Assembly: GCA_003343995.1 (NCBI GenBank)
Contig: QAKE01000011.1
Location: forward strand, 133,132 to 197,131
Length of the DNA: 64,000 nt
Origin: Bacillota bacterium
GTDB lineage: Bacteria > Bacillota > Clostridia > Christensenellales > Borkfalkiaceae
Direction: 5' to 3'
Shown here: positions 16,216 to 24,285 of the stretch, in pieces
Layout: each line of letters begins with the position of its first letter
How positions within the stretch are numbered: the stretch's first letter is position 1
Made by a program: the position numbers and the translations under genes
The notes under the pieces: model-generated
Databases searched by the model: none
The model's input: the letters and a program-made list of their open reading frames with translations, nothing else
Told to the model about the DNA's origin: nothing

Positions 16216-18003
16216 ATGAAACAAGCGCGATGGATAAGCGGCGTGGTGGTTTTGCTGGCTGTCTGTTTGGCAGGGTGCAGCGCGGGCGGGCAGGCAGCTG
16301 CCACAGCGGAGAGCGCCGCCCAGACCCAGCAGGAACAGGCAACGCCAGAACCGGTGGTGTACGATGGGCCCTTGTACGAGGTGACGGCCACCCGGTTGGA
16401 CGGCAGCACTCAGGCCCCGAATTTTGATGAAATTTACGTCGGCAGGGCACGAGAATCCCGCGTCAGTTACAGCGGCCTGGTACTGTGGGAAAATTATCGG
16501 GAAAACAATACCTTGGTGGCTGGGTTCCCTAAAATGACGAACATCAACGGAATGTCGGGCACCTATGTGTTTACAGACGCCGACGGAAATGAAATACAGT
16601 TTGCTCAAAACGACGAATATCTGGAGTTTCTGGCAGGGTATAACGGGTACCGGCTTTTCTCCTGCGGGCCGCTTCCTGAAGCTGCACTGGCCGTTTTCGA
16701 CGAAAACGGTCAGCGGGTGAATACCACTTTGGGGTACATGCCGTTGGTGAACTACTATTCAAACGCCAACCTGTTTTATCTGGGGCTGAAAAGCGGCTGG
16801 CAGCCCATGTGGAAGGCAGAAACCGACCAATACGGCTTTTTGAACTTGTATACCGGGGAATGGCATCCTCTGCCGGAGGGAATCATTCCCGTCGGTTCGG
16901 GCATGAGGGGCAGTATGGAGGCCGGCACGATGAGCACCAGCTTTTACTCCGACGGGCTGGCCTGGGTATGCGACAATAAAATTTCCCGGACGTATGATCA
17001 AAGCAGCATGAACTTTTATGATGAATGCCCGGTCGTAGGTTTTATAGACGAGACGGGCGCGTTTGCCTTCCGGTTCGATGAGTTGGACGCCTTTGCCGGC
17101 AAACTGGTGGTGGATGTGACGGGCTTTTACAACGGCACCTGCATGGTGGCCGGCCGCCAGGACGATGGCGTAAAGACGGCAGTGGAAGGCGAAAACGTGG
17201 AAGGTCGGTACGAGGGCATTGACCTGGAATTTTTCTATGAGATCGACAAGACGGGTACAATCCTGCGGGAAGTAACCTATGACGATTATGTGGCATTTCG
17301 CAAACAGATTCTGCCGGCCCTGGGCATACTGGATCCCCAACTGGGCAACTATGCCCTGTACCATACCGACAGCATCCAGCTGGCCGATGGGCTGACCCTC
17401 TCGGTGGACAATCCGCTTTCGGAGCAGGAAGTGATCCTGGAGGATGATCTGGGCGGGTTTACGCTGCAGGATTGCAACGGTGTTGACTATCCGCTGGACG
17501 ACTACCTGATCCGGGGCATCTATGTGGGGGACGATGGTACCGTGCTGATGGAATGCACCGACGCGGCGGAGGCCGCCACCGCCGAGAGCGCCTATCAGGC
17601 CGAGCAGTGCACAGCCTGGTACAAGCTGAATTATACCTGGATTGCCCCGGAAGGCTACCGCGTGCCGGACGGTGAGCAGAAAAATCTTTCGGCAGAAGGG
17701 CTGGAAGATCTCGGGGACTATGAGGCAAAGTTCCAGTATGTGCCGATTCTGCTTTTCCATGCGGAGGATGTCCATGATCTGGTTTTTACCTTTACCACCC
17801 CTTCCTTTACCAGCAGCTATTCCGTGCCGGAAGAAAGCTTTCACGATAATTCCGATGTACCCATCATGGGGCGGACACTGGAACTGCATATGGCGGTTCT
17901 TTCCCAGGAGGAAGTGACGATCACTGCCCAGTGGAAGGACAACCAGGGCAACCTTCATCAGGGGCTGTATGGAGACTCCTATACCCTGGAAGAAACAGCC
18001 TGA
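16216..18003 (+). CDS. Large unknown surface lipoprotein
   Basis: 595 residues. The signal peptide ends in LAGC with lipidated Cys21, then an Ala/Gln/Glu-rich spacer (to about residue 50). The rest is soluble, acidic and rich in Asp, Tyr and Gly, with repeated short beta-type segments such as GFIDETGAFAFRFDEL and LNLYTGEW that recall WG-repeat/beta-propeller-like lipoproteins of Clostridia. No catalytic motif seen. It is a single gene with its own GAAGGAG ribosome site. Role unknown; envelope location is well supported. Confidence 0.85.
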   Translation: MKQARWISGVVVLLAVCLAGCSAGGQAAATAESAAQTQQEQATPEPVVYDGPLYEVTATRLDGSTQAPNFDEIYVGRARESRVSYSGLVLWENYRENNTLVAGFPKMTNINGMSGTYVFTDADGNEIQFAQNDEYLEFLAGYNGYRLFSCGPLPEAALAVFDENGQRVNTTLGYMPLVNYYSNANLFYLGLKSGWQPMWKAETDQYGFLNLYTGEWHPLPEGIIPVGSGMRGSMEAGTMSTSFYSDGLAWVCDNKISRTYDQSSMNFYDECPVVGFIDETGAFAFRFDELDAFAGKLVVDVTGFYNGTCMVAGRQDDGVKTAVEGENVEGRYEGIDLEFFYEIDKTGTILREVTYDDYVAFRKQILPALGILDPQLGNYALYHTDSIQLADGLTLSVDNPLSEQEVILEDDLGGFTLQDCNGVDYPLDDYLIRGIYVGDDGTVLMECTDAAEAATAESAYQAEQCTAWYKLNYTWIAPEGYRVPDGEQKNLSAEGLEDLGDYEAKFQYVPILLFHAEDVHDLVFTFTTPSFTSSYSVPEESFHDNSDVPIMGRTLELHMAVLSQEEVTITAQWKDNQGNLHQGLYGDSYTLEETA

Positions 18004-18109
18004 CTTTTTGTCCCTTCCTTACTGGACATCTATGCCCACGCCTTTGATAAAACCAAACTGGAGGCACGGGAAAAGCTGGGAAAAGTGAGGGGGATATAAA
18101 CAAATCCGA

Positions 18110-18160
18110 ACAGCCATATTCCTGCCAAGGCGGCAGGAATATGGCTGTTGCTCTTGCTGG
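18110..18160 (+). terminator. Perfect 17-bp hairpin after the lipoprotein gene
   Basis: 18110-18126 pairs with 18132-18148 around a 5-base loop. The tail is TGCTCTTGCTGG rather than a clean T run, so termination may be weak. The TTGCTC (18148-18153) to TACACT (18171-18176) pair at 17-bp spacing that overlaps its end probably starts transcription of the next gene. Confidence 0.6.
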
Positions 18161-18195
18161 ATTTCTTTGCTACACTGAGGGCAGAGGTGATTGTT

Positions 18196-18468
18196 ATGGA
18201 GTTTTGCAAAGAACCCGGCCGGATTTTTGCCACGGATGAAACAGGAAAGCTGCTGGCGGAGGTGACTTTCCCGGAACGGGAGGGCGTTGCCGTCATCAAC
18301 CACACCTTTGTGGACGATTCTCTGCGGGGGCAGGGGGTAGCCGGACAGCTTTTGCGTGTGGTTGCCGATACCCTGCGCCAGGAAGGCCGCAAGGCCAAGC
18401 CTACCTGCTCCTATGCCGTGCACTGGTTCGAAACGCACCCCGAGGAGCAGGATTTGTTGGAGCCGTAA
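18196..18468 (+). CDS. Small GNAT-like N-acetyltransferase (YjdJ/NATD1 type)
   Basis: 90 residues from ATG 18196 after AGAGGTGAT. It matches the short single-domain Gcn5-related family: F(A)TDETGKLLAEVTF, then NHTFVDDSLRGQGVAGQLL, the acetyl-CoA-binding R/Q-x-x-G-x-G/A loop, and a C-terminal SYAVHWFETHPE. Proteins of this type are about 90-100 residues, so it is complete. Target unknown. An upstream in-frame ATG at 18148 would put the start inside the hairpin and is less likely. Confidence 0.85.
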   Translation: MEFCKEPGRIFATDETGKLLAEVTFPEREGVAVINHTFVDDSLRGQGVAGQLLRVVADTLRQEGRKAKPTCSYAVHWFETHPEEQDLLEP

Positions 18469-18494
18469 CCACGGGGAAAAAGTTTTATCCCCCC

Positions 18495-18525
18495 TTGACT
18501 CTGCCGCGGCGTCAACTGCTACACT
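18495..18525 (+). promoter_or_regulatory. MerR-type promoter with 19-bp spacer
   Basis: TTGACT (18495-18500) and TACACT (18520-18525) are 19 bp apart, the over-long spacing typical of promoters controlled by MerR proteins. The spacer region contains TTGAC...GTCAA arms around the 8-bp palindrome GCCGCGGC. The regulator gene 18549-19304 follows directly, so this is a probable autoregulated promoter. Confidence 0.75.
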
Positions 18526-18548
18526 GAAAGCGGAAGGAGGCATCCGCT

Positions 18549-19304
18549 ATGGAGTATTCCATTCATGACCTGTCGAAACTGTCCGGGGTGTCCACCCGTA
18601 CCCTGCGATGGTACGACGAGATTGATCTGCTGAAGCCGGGCCGTGTTGCAGACAGTGGCTACCGCTACTACGGTCCGGCACAGGTGGATCGTTTGCAGGC
18701 GATCCTGACCTATCGGGCCCTCGGGGTGGAGTTGGCCCGCATCCGGGATTGCTTGGACGCCCCTTCCTTCGACCGACTGGCCCTGCTGCGGCAGCATCTG
18801 ACTGCATTGTATGCCCAAAAGGCCCGGTTGGAATCTATGATTGGTTCGGTGGAGCAAATCATCTGTCGGGAAGAAAGGAAGGAACCTATGAAAGACGAAG
18901 CAAAATTTGCTGCCCTGAAACAGCAGGTTGTGGCAGAAAATGAGGCAGCTTACGGCCAAGAAGCACGAAAACGCTACGGAGATCAGCCGGTAGACACTGC
19001 CAACAAGACACTGCTGGGAATGAGTGCGGCGCAGTATGAAACCTGGACCGCACTGGATGTGGAACTTCGGCAGCGTCTGGAGAACGCCGTAAATGCCGGA
19101 CGTTCTCCTGTCAGCGAGGAAGGAAAGGCACTGTGTGAACTGCACCGGCGTTGGCTTTCCATGACAGACAAAACGCTGACGGCCGCCAAGCAGAAAGGCA
19201 TTGCCGAACTGTATGTGCTGGATGAGCGGTTTACCGCCTACTATGACCGCAAAGTTCCCGGCTGCGCGCAATTTCTGCGGGACGCCGTGGCAAACTGGGC
19301 CTAA
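18549..19304 (+). CDS. MerR-family regulator with TipAS-type C-terminal domain
   Basis: 251 residues after GGAAGGAGG. The N-terminal MerR HTH begins YSIHDLSKLSGVSTRTLRWYDE, followed by the wing GYRYYGPAQVDRLQ and a dimer helix to about residue 110. The second half (from about residue 115) has AAYGQEARKRYGD and an all-helical layout like the TipAS antibiotic-binding domain. TipA-type regulators bind thiopeptide-like or other bulky ligands and activate their own promoter by twisting a 19-bp spacer, which is present here. No obvious target gene follows, so autoregulation or a distant target is likely. Confidence 0.88.
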   Translation: MEYSIHDLSKLSGVSTRTLRWYDEIDLLKPGRVADSGYRYYGPAQVDRLQAILTYRALGVELARIRDCLDAPSFDRLALLRQHLTALYAQKARLESMIGSVEQIICREERKEPMKDEAKFAALKQQVVAENEAAYGQEARKRYGDQPVDTANKTLLGMSAAQYETWTALDVELRQRLENAVNAGRSPVSEEGKALCELHRRWLSMTDKTLTAAKQKGIAELYVLDERFTAYYDRKVPGCAQFLRDAVANWA

Positions 19305-19320
19305 TAAAAGCTTTACACAG

Positions 19321-19355
19321 GCGCTGTCCTTTTTTCACGGGGCAGCGCTTTCTTA
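19321..19355 (+). terminator. Terminator of the MerR/TipAS gene
   Basis: GCGCTGTCC (19321-19329) pairs with GGGCAGCGC (19340-19348, one G-T) and is followed by TTTCTTATT. It lies 16 bp after the stop codon. Confidence 0.7.
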
Positions 19356-19365
19356 TTCTGCCATA

Positions 19366-19400
19366 AACAAAAAGAGCAGCATCCACAAAGATGCTGCTCT
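19366..19400 (-). terminator. Terminator of tRNA-Arg (minus strand)
   Basis: AGAGCAGCATC (19373-19383) pairs perfectly with 19390-19400. On the minus strand it is followed by TTTTTG, directly after the encoded CCA end of the tRNA. Confidence 0.85.
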
Positions 19401-19477
19401 TGGTGCGGCCGGGGGGATTCGAACCTCTGGCCTTTGGAGTCGGAGTCCAACGCTCTATCCAGCTGAGCTACGACCGC
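19401..19477 (-). tRNA. tRNA-Arg (anticodon CCG)
   Basis: 77 nt including an encoded CCA end. The acceptor stem is GCGGTCG with CGGCCGC (one G-T pair), discriminator A. TAGCTCAGCTGGATAGAGC forms the D arm, the anticodon loop is CTCCGAC (CCG, reads CGG), and the T loop is TTCGAAT. All arms fold by eye. Confidence 0.96.
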
Positions 19478-19760
19478 ACATATGAAAACCGTTCCGGCGG
19501 CGATGCCGCTGAAACATAGCTATTATAACACAACCTCTTGGCAAATGCAATCGTTTCGGGACAAAATCTTTTTGCCGGAGGGGCGGAGGCCAGGCGGAGG
19601 CCGGCTTCGTCCGGGGCGCAGAGCCGCGGCAGCGGGGGCGCCCGGCGCCAGACCTATCATATGCGGAAGCCGTGGGCCAATACGGCTTTTCTGTACAGAA
19701 AAATCGCCTATTCGCCCGGGTGCAGACAAAAATTGGGGGTGGAAAGGCCGCTGTGGGCGG

Positions 19761-20540
19761 TCAGCTTCGGGTGTTCCGTTTCCAGATGGCGTAGAGGCCG
19801 TCCAGGATCAGGGTTTCGCGGTAGTCGATGGGGGTGGTGCAGGCGGCGCGGATGCTGGCGGGCAGGGTACCGGTGGCCACCACCGGGGCGTCGGGGGCGT
19901 CCAGCGCCTGGCGGCATTTGGTCAGCATGGCGTCCAGCATGGCGGCGGTGCCGTTGACGATGCCGCTGTGCAGGCAGTCGGTGGTGTTGGTGCCCAGCAG
20001 ACGCCGGGGCGTGGATTCCAGTTCCACCTGGGGCAGCTGGGCGGTGTTGCGGATCAGGGCGCTCAGAGAAATCTGCGGTCCAGGAAAGATGGTGCCGCCC
20101 ACCAGACTGCCCGCGCCGTCCACTGCCAGGATGGTGGTGGCGGTGTCCATATTGACCACCAGCAGCGGCGGGGTGTGGCGATGCAGCGCTTCCACCACCG
20201 CGCAAAGCAGCTCGCCGCCCAGCTGGGCCGGGTTGTCCATCCGAATCCGCACCCCGCTTTTCAGCCCGGGGCCGACCTCCATCACCGGTGCCTGGCACAT
20301 CTTCTGCAGCGCCTCCCGCATCCGGGGGGTCAGGGCCGGCACCACGCTGGCCAGGATCACCGCCTCGATCTCCAGCGGCGACGTGCCATACAGATCCAGC
20401 ATGTTGACAATCTTATAGGTCAGTTCGTCCGAGCTCAGCGCGCTGTCGGCGTAGAGCCGGGAGGAAAAAATCAGCTTTCCGTCCCGCGCGTACCCTCCAA
20501 AGGTGATATTGGTGTTGCCGATGTTCAGTGCCAGCAGCAT
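19761..20540 (-). CDS. coaX: CoaX-like type III pantothenate kinase, divergent at two Asp motifs
   Basis: 259 residues from the ATG at 20540 (GAAAGGAC ribosome site), the usual CoaX length. The frame extends 63 codons upstream without a family match. Phosphate-1 motif is LNIGNTN, where CoaX proteins normally have DxGNT. Phosphate-2 is NMDTATT instead of DFGTATT. GGTIFPG (pantothenate/interface region) and GTNTTDCLHSG are normal. Type III enzymes phosphorylate pantothenate as the first CoA step. Both Asp-to-Asn changes affect residues conserved in the ASKHA fold, so activity is not certain. The 283 bp between its stop and the tRNA hold no gene I can support. Confidence 0.85.
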   Translation of the reverse strand: MLLALNIGNTNITFGGYARDGKLIFSSRLYADSALSSDELTYKIVNMLDLYGTSPLEIEAVILASVVPALTPRMREALQKMCQAPVMEVGPGLKSGVRIRMDNPAQLGGELLCAVVEALHRHTPPLLVVNMDTATTILAVDGAGSLVGGTIFPGPQISLSALIRNTAQLPQVELESTPRRLLGTNTTDCLHSGIVNGTAAMLDAMLTKCRQALDAPDAPVVATGTLPASIRAACTTPIDYRETLILDGLYAIWKRNTRS

Positions 20541-20873
20541 GGTCAAAGCAGTCCTTTCCCGAATGTTTGGCTCTATTATAGCCGCAAACCGCCCGCTTGC
20601 CAAGGGAAAGCACGGTTTCGCAACCTTTGAGAGCGTGGAGGGGTGATCTGCCAGAAAAAACGTAGAGAAAAATGCGATAAATAAATACGATTCAGCGATA
20701 TAAAATAAAAATATTAGCACTCTAATCAAAAGACTGCTAAAGTTTCACAAATATGAAACACTTTGTTCATAAATAGGAGGTAAGATAAAATCGTCGAAAG
20801 GGAAAAGCCCCAGGGCGAATCCCAATCGAAGAAAATGCTTTCACATCCATTGATTTCAAAGGAGAGATGATAT
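20541..20873. other. 333-bp region between coaX and hsp20: divergent promoters and heat-shock operator
   Basis: AT-rich at 20670-20790, holding the CIRCE operator (20714-20740) and a second inverted repeat GTTTCA-N6-TGAAAC (20742-20759). A weak -10-like TATAAAAT sits just before CIRCE at 20699-20706. The remaining 110 bp form a leader for hsp20 with no supported frame. Confidence 0.7.
20714..20740 (+). promoter_or_regulatory. CIRCE element (HrcA operator)
   Basis: TTAGCACTC-N9-GACTGCTAA matches the CIRCE consensus TTAGCACTC-N9-GAGTGCTAA with a single change. It lies 134 bp before the hsp20 start. HrcA bound here represses heat-shock genes at normal temperature. Confidence 0.92.
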
Positions 20874-21287
20874 ATGTCTATGCTGCTTGATCGTCGTTAC
20901 AATCCGTTCCGTGACTTTGAGGATATCAACCGTGCCTTCTTTGGCGACAACGGTTTGGCCGAGTTCAAAACCGACATCCGGGATATGGGGGATGCCTTCC
21001 AGCTGGAGGCCGACCTGCCCGGCTTCCGGAAAGAGGACATTTCGCTGAGCCTGAACGGCGAGACCCTGACCATCAAGGCGGAGCGTCACAGCGACTTTGA
21101 GGATCAGGACAAGAAGGCCGGCTATCTGCGCTGCGAGCGCAGCTACGGCAGCTACACCCGGAGCTTCGATGTCTCGGGCGTGGATACTTCGGCCATCAAG
21201 GCTTCCTACAACGACGGCGTGCTGACCCTGAATCTGCCCAAGATGAACCGTCGGCTGCCGGATGCCCGCACCATCGAGATCGAGTAA
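20874..21287 (+). CDS. hsp20: Small heat-shock protein Hsp20 (alpha-crystallin domain)
   Basis: 137 residues after AAAGGAGAG. A short N-terminal arm (NPFRDFEDINRAFFG) precedes an alpha-crystallin domain at about residues 35-130. The domain holds DMGDAFQLEADLPGFRKEDI, GETLTIKAE and the signature SYNDGVLTLNLPK. It is an ATP-independent holdase that binds unfolding proteins under heat or oxidative stress. The upstream CIRCE element puts it in the HrcA regulon. A short C-terminal extension (ARTIEIE) carries the I-x-I anchor used for oligomer assembly. Confidence 0.94.
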   Translation: MSMLLDRRYNPFRDFEDINRAFFGDNGLAEFKTDIRDMGDAFQLEADLPGFRKEDISLSLNGETLTIKAERHSDFEDQDKKAGYLRCERSYGSYTRSFDVSGVDTSAIKASYNDGVLTLNLPKMNRRLPDARTIEIE

Positions 21288-21325
21288 TCTTCGGTTTGCA
21301 CCGAACTTCCCACCACCCCATAACA

Positions 21326-21343
21326 AAAGGGGCTGTTGCAAAA
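21326..21343 (+). repeat. Left terminal inverted repeat of the IS
   Basis: 18 bases, identical in reverse complement to 23175-23192. Confidence 0.93.
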
Positions 21344-21349
21344 TAGCCT

Positions 21350-21399
21350 AAAAAAATGAGATAGACATTCCCGAAAGGGTTTGCCTATCTCATTTTTTT
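21350..21399 (+). terminator. Terminator hairpin inside the left end of the IS
   Basis: AAAAAAATGAGATAG (21350-21364) pairs with 21385-21399, ending in seven Ts. It would stop read-through from hsp20 into the transposase, a known way for IS elements to damp external activation, and it can act in both directions. Confidence 0.88.
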
Positions 21400-21418
21400 G
21401 TTGTAATCTGTAACTGTC

Positions 21419-22993
21419 ATGAAACAAATACAACAAAAAGAGTATAGCAGAAAGGCGGCGCTGTATCAACAGTTGGCGCTGCCAATCACAGAAAATATTG
21501 AGATAGCGGAAAATGAGCCCGTGTTTGTTGCCAACGCCCAGCTTGAGGAACTGGATTACAGGGAACTGTATCGAGCGTATTCGCCCAAAGGGAGAAAATC
21601 GGCAGCAGAGCCACGAATCATGTTCAAGCTATTGGTGTACGGGTATATGAGCGGGATCTACTCCACGCGGAAGTTGGAGCAGGCCTGCCGAAAGAATATC
21701 GATTTCATCTGGCTTTTGCAGGGAGAACATGTGCCGGACCACTCTTCCTTTGCCCGTTTCCGGAGCGGAAAAGCCAGGCAGGCCATTGAGGAGCTGTTTT
21801 ACCAGTTTGTGAAACGCCTGGCGGCAGAACAAGAAATCGAATATGAGGAGGTCTTCGTCGACGGGACAAAGATCGAGAGCATGGCGAACCGGTATACCTT
21901 CGTATGGCGAAAGAGCGTGGACAAGCAGTTGGCCAAGGTGAAGGTGAAGGCAAAAGAACTGTTTTGCCGATACGGCGGGAAAGGCAACCTGACCACAGGC
22001 AAGCTGGAGTCTCTTGCAAGAAGCCTTGTGCCGGAAGGCGGAGAGATGGTACACGGGACAGGCAGAAGAAAACCGTCCTGGCAGCGGCAATACGAAGAGA
22101 TCGACCAGCTGCTGGAGCGTTGGAAGAAGTACGAGGCACAGCTGTTGGAGATGGGATGCCGAAGGAACAGCCTTTCCAAAACAGACAAGGACGCCACCTT
22201 CATGCGGATGAAAGAGGACCACATGGGAAATGGTCAGCTCAAGCCCGCATACAATGTGCAGCTGGCAGTAAACAGCGAATACATTACCGGTGTGGCAGCC
22301 TTCCCCAACTGCACCGACAGCGGAACGCTCATACCGTTCCTGAACCATATCCGGAGAATGCAGGGCAGAAGCTACCGGGACATTGTGGCAGACGCCGGAT
22401 ACGAAAGCGTAGGCAATTATCTGTATCTCCAAGCGCATGGACAAAACGGCTACATTAAGCCCACAAACTATGAAATCCGCAAAACCAGAAAATACAAGCA
22501 GCAGATCTGGCGAATGGAAAATATGCAATACCTGGAACGGGAGGATTGTTTTGTCTGTGCTGCTGGCAGAAAACTTCGGCTGCACCGGACTTGCTCAAAG
22601 AAAGAGGGTGGAATGGTTACCACTTACAGCTATTATCGCTGCGAAGGATGCACAGGCTGCCCTGTGCGGGAACAGTGTACGAAATCCAAGGATCCTGACT
22701 TCTGCAAAGAGGTCAAAGTTTGCGAGGAATTTGCACAGTGCAGAGCACAGGCTCACCGGCTGCTTGTTACCGAGCGAGGCGCTCTGCTTCGGATGAACCG
22801 ATCCATTCAGGTAGAAGGCGCCTTTGGCGTCCTGAAAAGCAACCGCAAGTTCAAGCGTTTCCTGATGCGGGGAAGGACGAATATTTCTCTGGAGCTGTTT
22901 CTGCTGTGCATGGCCTATAACCTGAAAAAATATTGGTCCAAGCTGCAACACGGCCGGCTGAAAAGCCACCTTTTCCCACTGAAAAAAGAATAG
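21419..22993 (+). CDS. IS1182-family transposase
   Basis: 524 residues, intact. The N-terminal DUF772-type domain has MFKLLVYGYMSGIYSTRKLEQ and VPDHSSFARFR. The DDE core includes EVFVDGTKIESMANRYTFVW (first Asp), DIVADAGYESVGNY (second Asp) and a C-terminal RSIQVEGAFGVLKSNRKFKRF (Glu). A CEGCTGCPVREQCT Cys cluster lies between, as in the family. No frameshift or stop is seen, so the element may still move. No clear ribosome site precedes the ATG, typical of poorly translated transposases. Confidence 0.95.
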   Translation: MKQIQQKEYSRKAALYQQLALPITENIEIAENEPVFVANAQLEELDYRELYRAYSPKGRKSAAEPRIMFKLLVYGYMSGIYSTRKLEQACRKNIDFIWLLQGEHVPDHSSFARFRSGKARQAIEELFYQFVKRLAAEQEIEYEEVFVDGTKIESMANRYTFVWRKSVDKQLAKVKVKAKELFCRYGGKGNLTTGKLESLARSLVPEGGEMVHGTGRRKPSWQRQYEEIDQLLERWKKYEAQLLEMGCRRNSLSKTDKDATFMRMKEDHMGNGQLKPAYNVQLAVNSEYITGVAAFPNCTDSGTLIPFLNHIRRMQGRSYRDIVADAGYESVGNYLYLQAHGQNGYIKPTNYEIRKTRKYKQQIWRMENMQYLEREDCFVCAAGRKLRLHRTCSKKEGGMVTTYSYYRCEGCTGCPVREQCTKSKDPDFCKEVKVCEEFAQCRAQAHRLLVTERGALLRMNRSIQVEGAFGVLKSNRKFKRFLMRGRTNISLELFLLCMAYNLKKYWSKLQHGRLKSHLFPLKKE

Positions 22994-23174
22994 ATTTTTT
23001 CGACATTCTGGAATATGCAAAAAACAAGGCTTCTCCTTTCGGTGAAGCCCAGCTTTGCTATACCCTTTTTTCGAGATTGCGCCGGAGTTTTTAACGAAAT
23101 CTCCACAAAAAACCTTCCGGAATGGAGTTTTCAACAGAAATCGCCATGAAAAAGGGGCTGCTGCTCAACTTTCG

Positions 23175-23192
23175 TTTTGCAACAGCCCCTTT
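23175..23192 (-). repeat. Right terminal inverted repeat of the IS
   Basis: 18 bases, exact inverted copy of the left end. Its outer 10 bases also pair with 23151-23160, giving a hairpin that can end transcription of the dehydrogenase gene on the minus strand. Confidence 0.93.
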
Positions 23193-23201
23193 GCTGTGTG
23201 T

Positions 23202-24200
23202 TCAGTCGGCGCGGATCTCGTTGACCAGTTTTTCCCCACGGGCAAAGGCGCGGGCATTTTCCATCGTGACGATGGCAATGCTCTGCAGGGCGGTGCGGGT
23301 GAAGAAGGCCTGGTGGCTGGTGATGACCACGTTGGGGAAGCTGAGCAGCACCGGCACCACCTCGTTCTGGAGGATGTTGTCGGAGAAGTCCTCGAACACC
23401 TGGCCGTCCTCGTCCTCGTAGACGTCCAGGCCCACGCCGGCAAACTTGCGCTGGCGCAGGGCGGCCACCAGGGCGTCGGTGTCGATGAGGGCGCCGCGGC
23501 TGGTGTTGACCAGGATGGCGCTGTCCCGCATCATGGCGATGGTGCGGGCATTGATCAGGTGGTGGGTTTCGGCGGTCAGCGGGCAGTGCAGGCTGACCAG
23601 GTCGGCGGTGCGCAGCAGCTCGTCCAGCTCCACATAACGGACGATGCCCTCCAGCGAGGGGTTTTTGTACTGGTCGTAGGCCAGAACGGTCATGCCGTAG
23701 CCGTGGCAGATGCGGGCCATGGCGGCGCCGATGCGGCCGGTGCCCACAATGCCGGCGGTGGTGCCGTAGAGATTGTAGCCCAGCAGGCCGTCCAGGGCGA
23801 AGTTGTTGTTGCGCACCTTGATATAGGCCTTGCAGATGCGGCGGTTGGCTGCCTGGGCCAGGGCCATGGCGTGCTCGGCCACCGCCTCGGGGCTGTAACC
23901 GGGTACCCGCAGCACCGTGATGCCCAGCCGGGCGGCGGCGTGCAGGTCCACGTTGTTGAAGCCGGCGCAGCGCATGAGCAGCAGATGGATGCCCACCTTG
24001 GCCAGTTCCTCCAGCACCGGGGCGGAGCAGTCGCTGTTCACAAAGGCGCAGACGGCGTCACCGCCCCGGGCCAGCGGCGCGGTGTCCACGTCCAGATTGG
24101 CGGCAAGGAACTTGATCTCGCAGCCGTAATCGGGATCGGCGGCCAGAACGTCAAAGTAATAGTGGTCATAGTCGCGGGTCCCGTAAAAGATGATCTTCAT
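23202..24200 (-). CDS. D-2-hydroxyacid dehydrogenase (D-lactate dehydrogenase-like)
   Basis: 332 residues from the ATG at 24200; the frame runs further upstream but without homology. The NAD-binding motif is GIVGTGRIGAAMARI. Catalytic residues of the D-2-hydroxyacid dehydrogenase family are seen in VNTSRGALIDTDALV (Arg), GVGLDVYEDEDG (Glu/Asp) and ITSHQAFFTRTA (His). It matches D-lactate dehydrogenases of LdhA type, including EAVAEHAMAL. It reduces pyruvate to D-lactate with NADH, a normal fermentation end step for gut Oscillospiraceae. The IS ends 9 bp beyond its stop codon. Confidence 0.9.
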   Translation of the reverse strand: MKIIFYGTRDYDHYYFDVLAADPDYGCEIKFLAANLDVDTAPLARGGDAVCAFVNSDCSAPVLEELAKVGIHLLLMRCAGFNNVDLHAAARLGITVLRVPGYSPEAVAEHAMALAQAANRRICKAYIKVRNNNFALDGLLGYNLYGTTAGIVGTGRIGAAMARICHGYGMTVLAYDQYKNPSLEGIVRYVELDELLRTADLVSLHCPLTAETHHLINARTIAMMRDSAILVNTSRGALIDTDALVAALRQRKFAGVGLDVYEDEDGQVFEDFSDNILQNEVVPVLLSFPNVVITSHQAFFTRTALQSIAIVTMENARAFARGEKLVNEIRAD

Positions 24201-24285
24201 ATGCGATTTCCCCCTTTTGATGGACAAACCCCTGCACAAGGCAGGGGCAGATGGCTTGAGCATACCAACAGTATACCCAAAAGTA

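Larger units (their letters stand above)
21326..23192 (+). mobile_element. IS1182-family insertion sequence, apparently complete
   Basis: 1867 bp bounded by perfect 18-bp terminal inverted repeats: 21326-21343 begins AAAGGGGCTGTTGC and its exact reverse complement is at 23175-23192. One intact transposase gene fills it. A hairpin terminator sits just inside the left end and another hairpin at the right end. No target-site duplication is evident next to the repeats as I set them. It lies between hsp20 and the minus-strand hydroxyacid dehydrogenase, without breaking either gene. Confidence 0.9.

Noticed and set aside
21310..23205. Target-site duplication around the IS element
   Set aside because: Bases next to the two 18-bp ends do not match in any direct repeat longer than chance.
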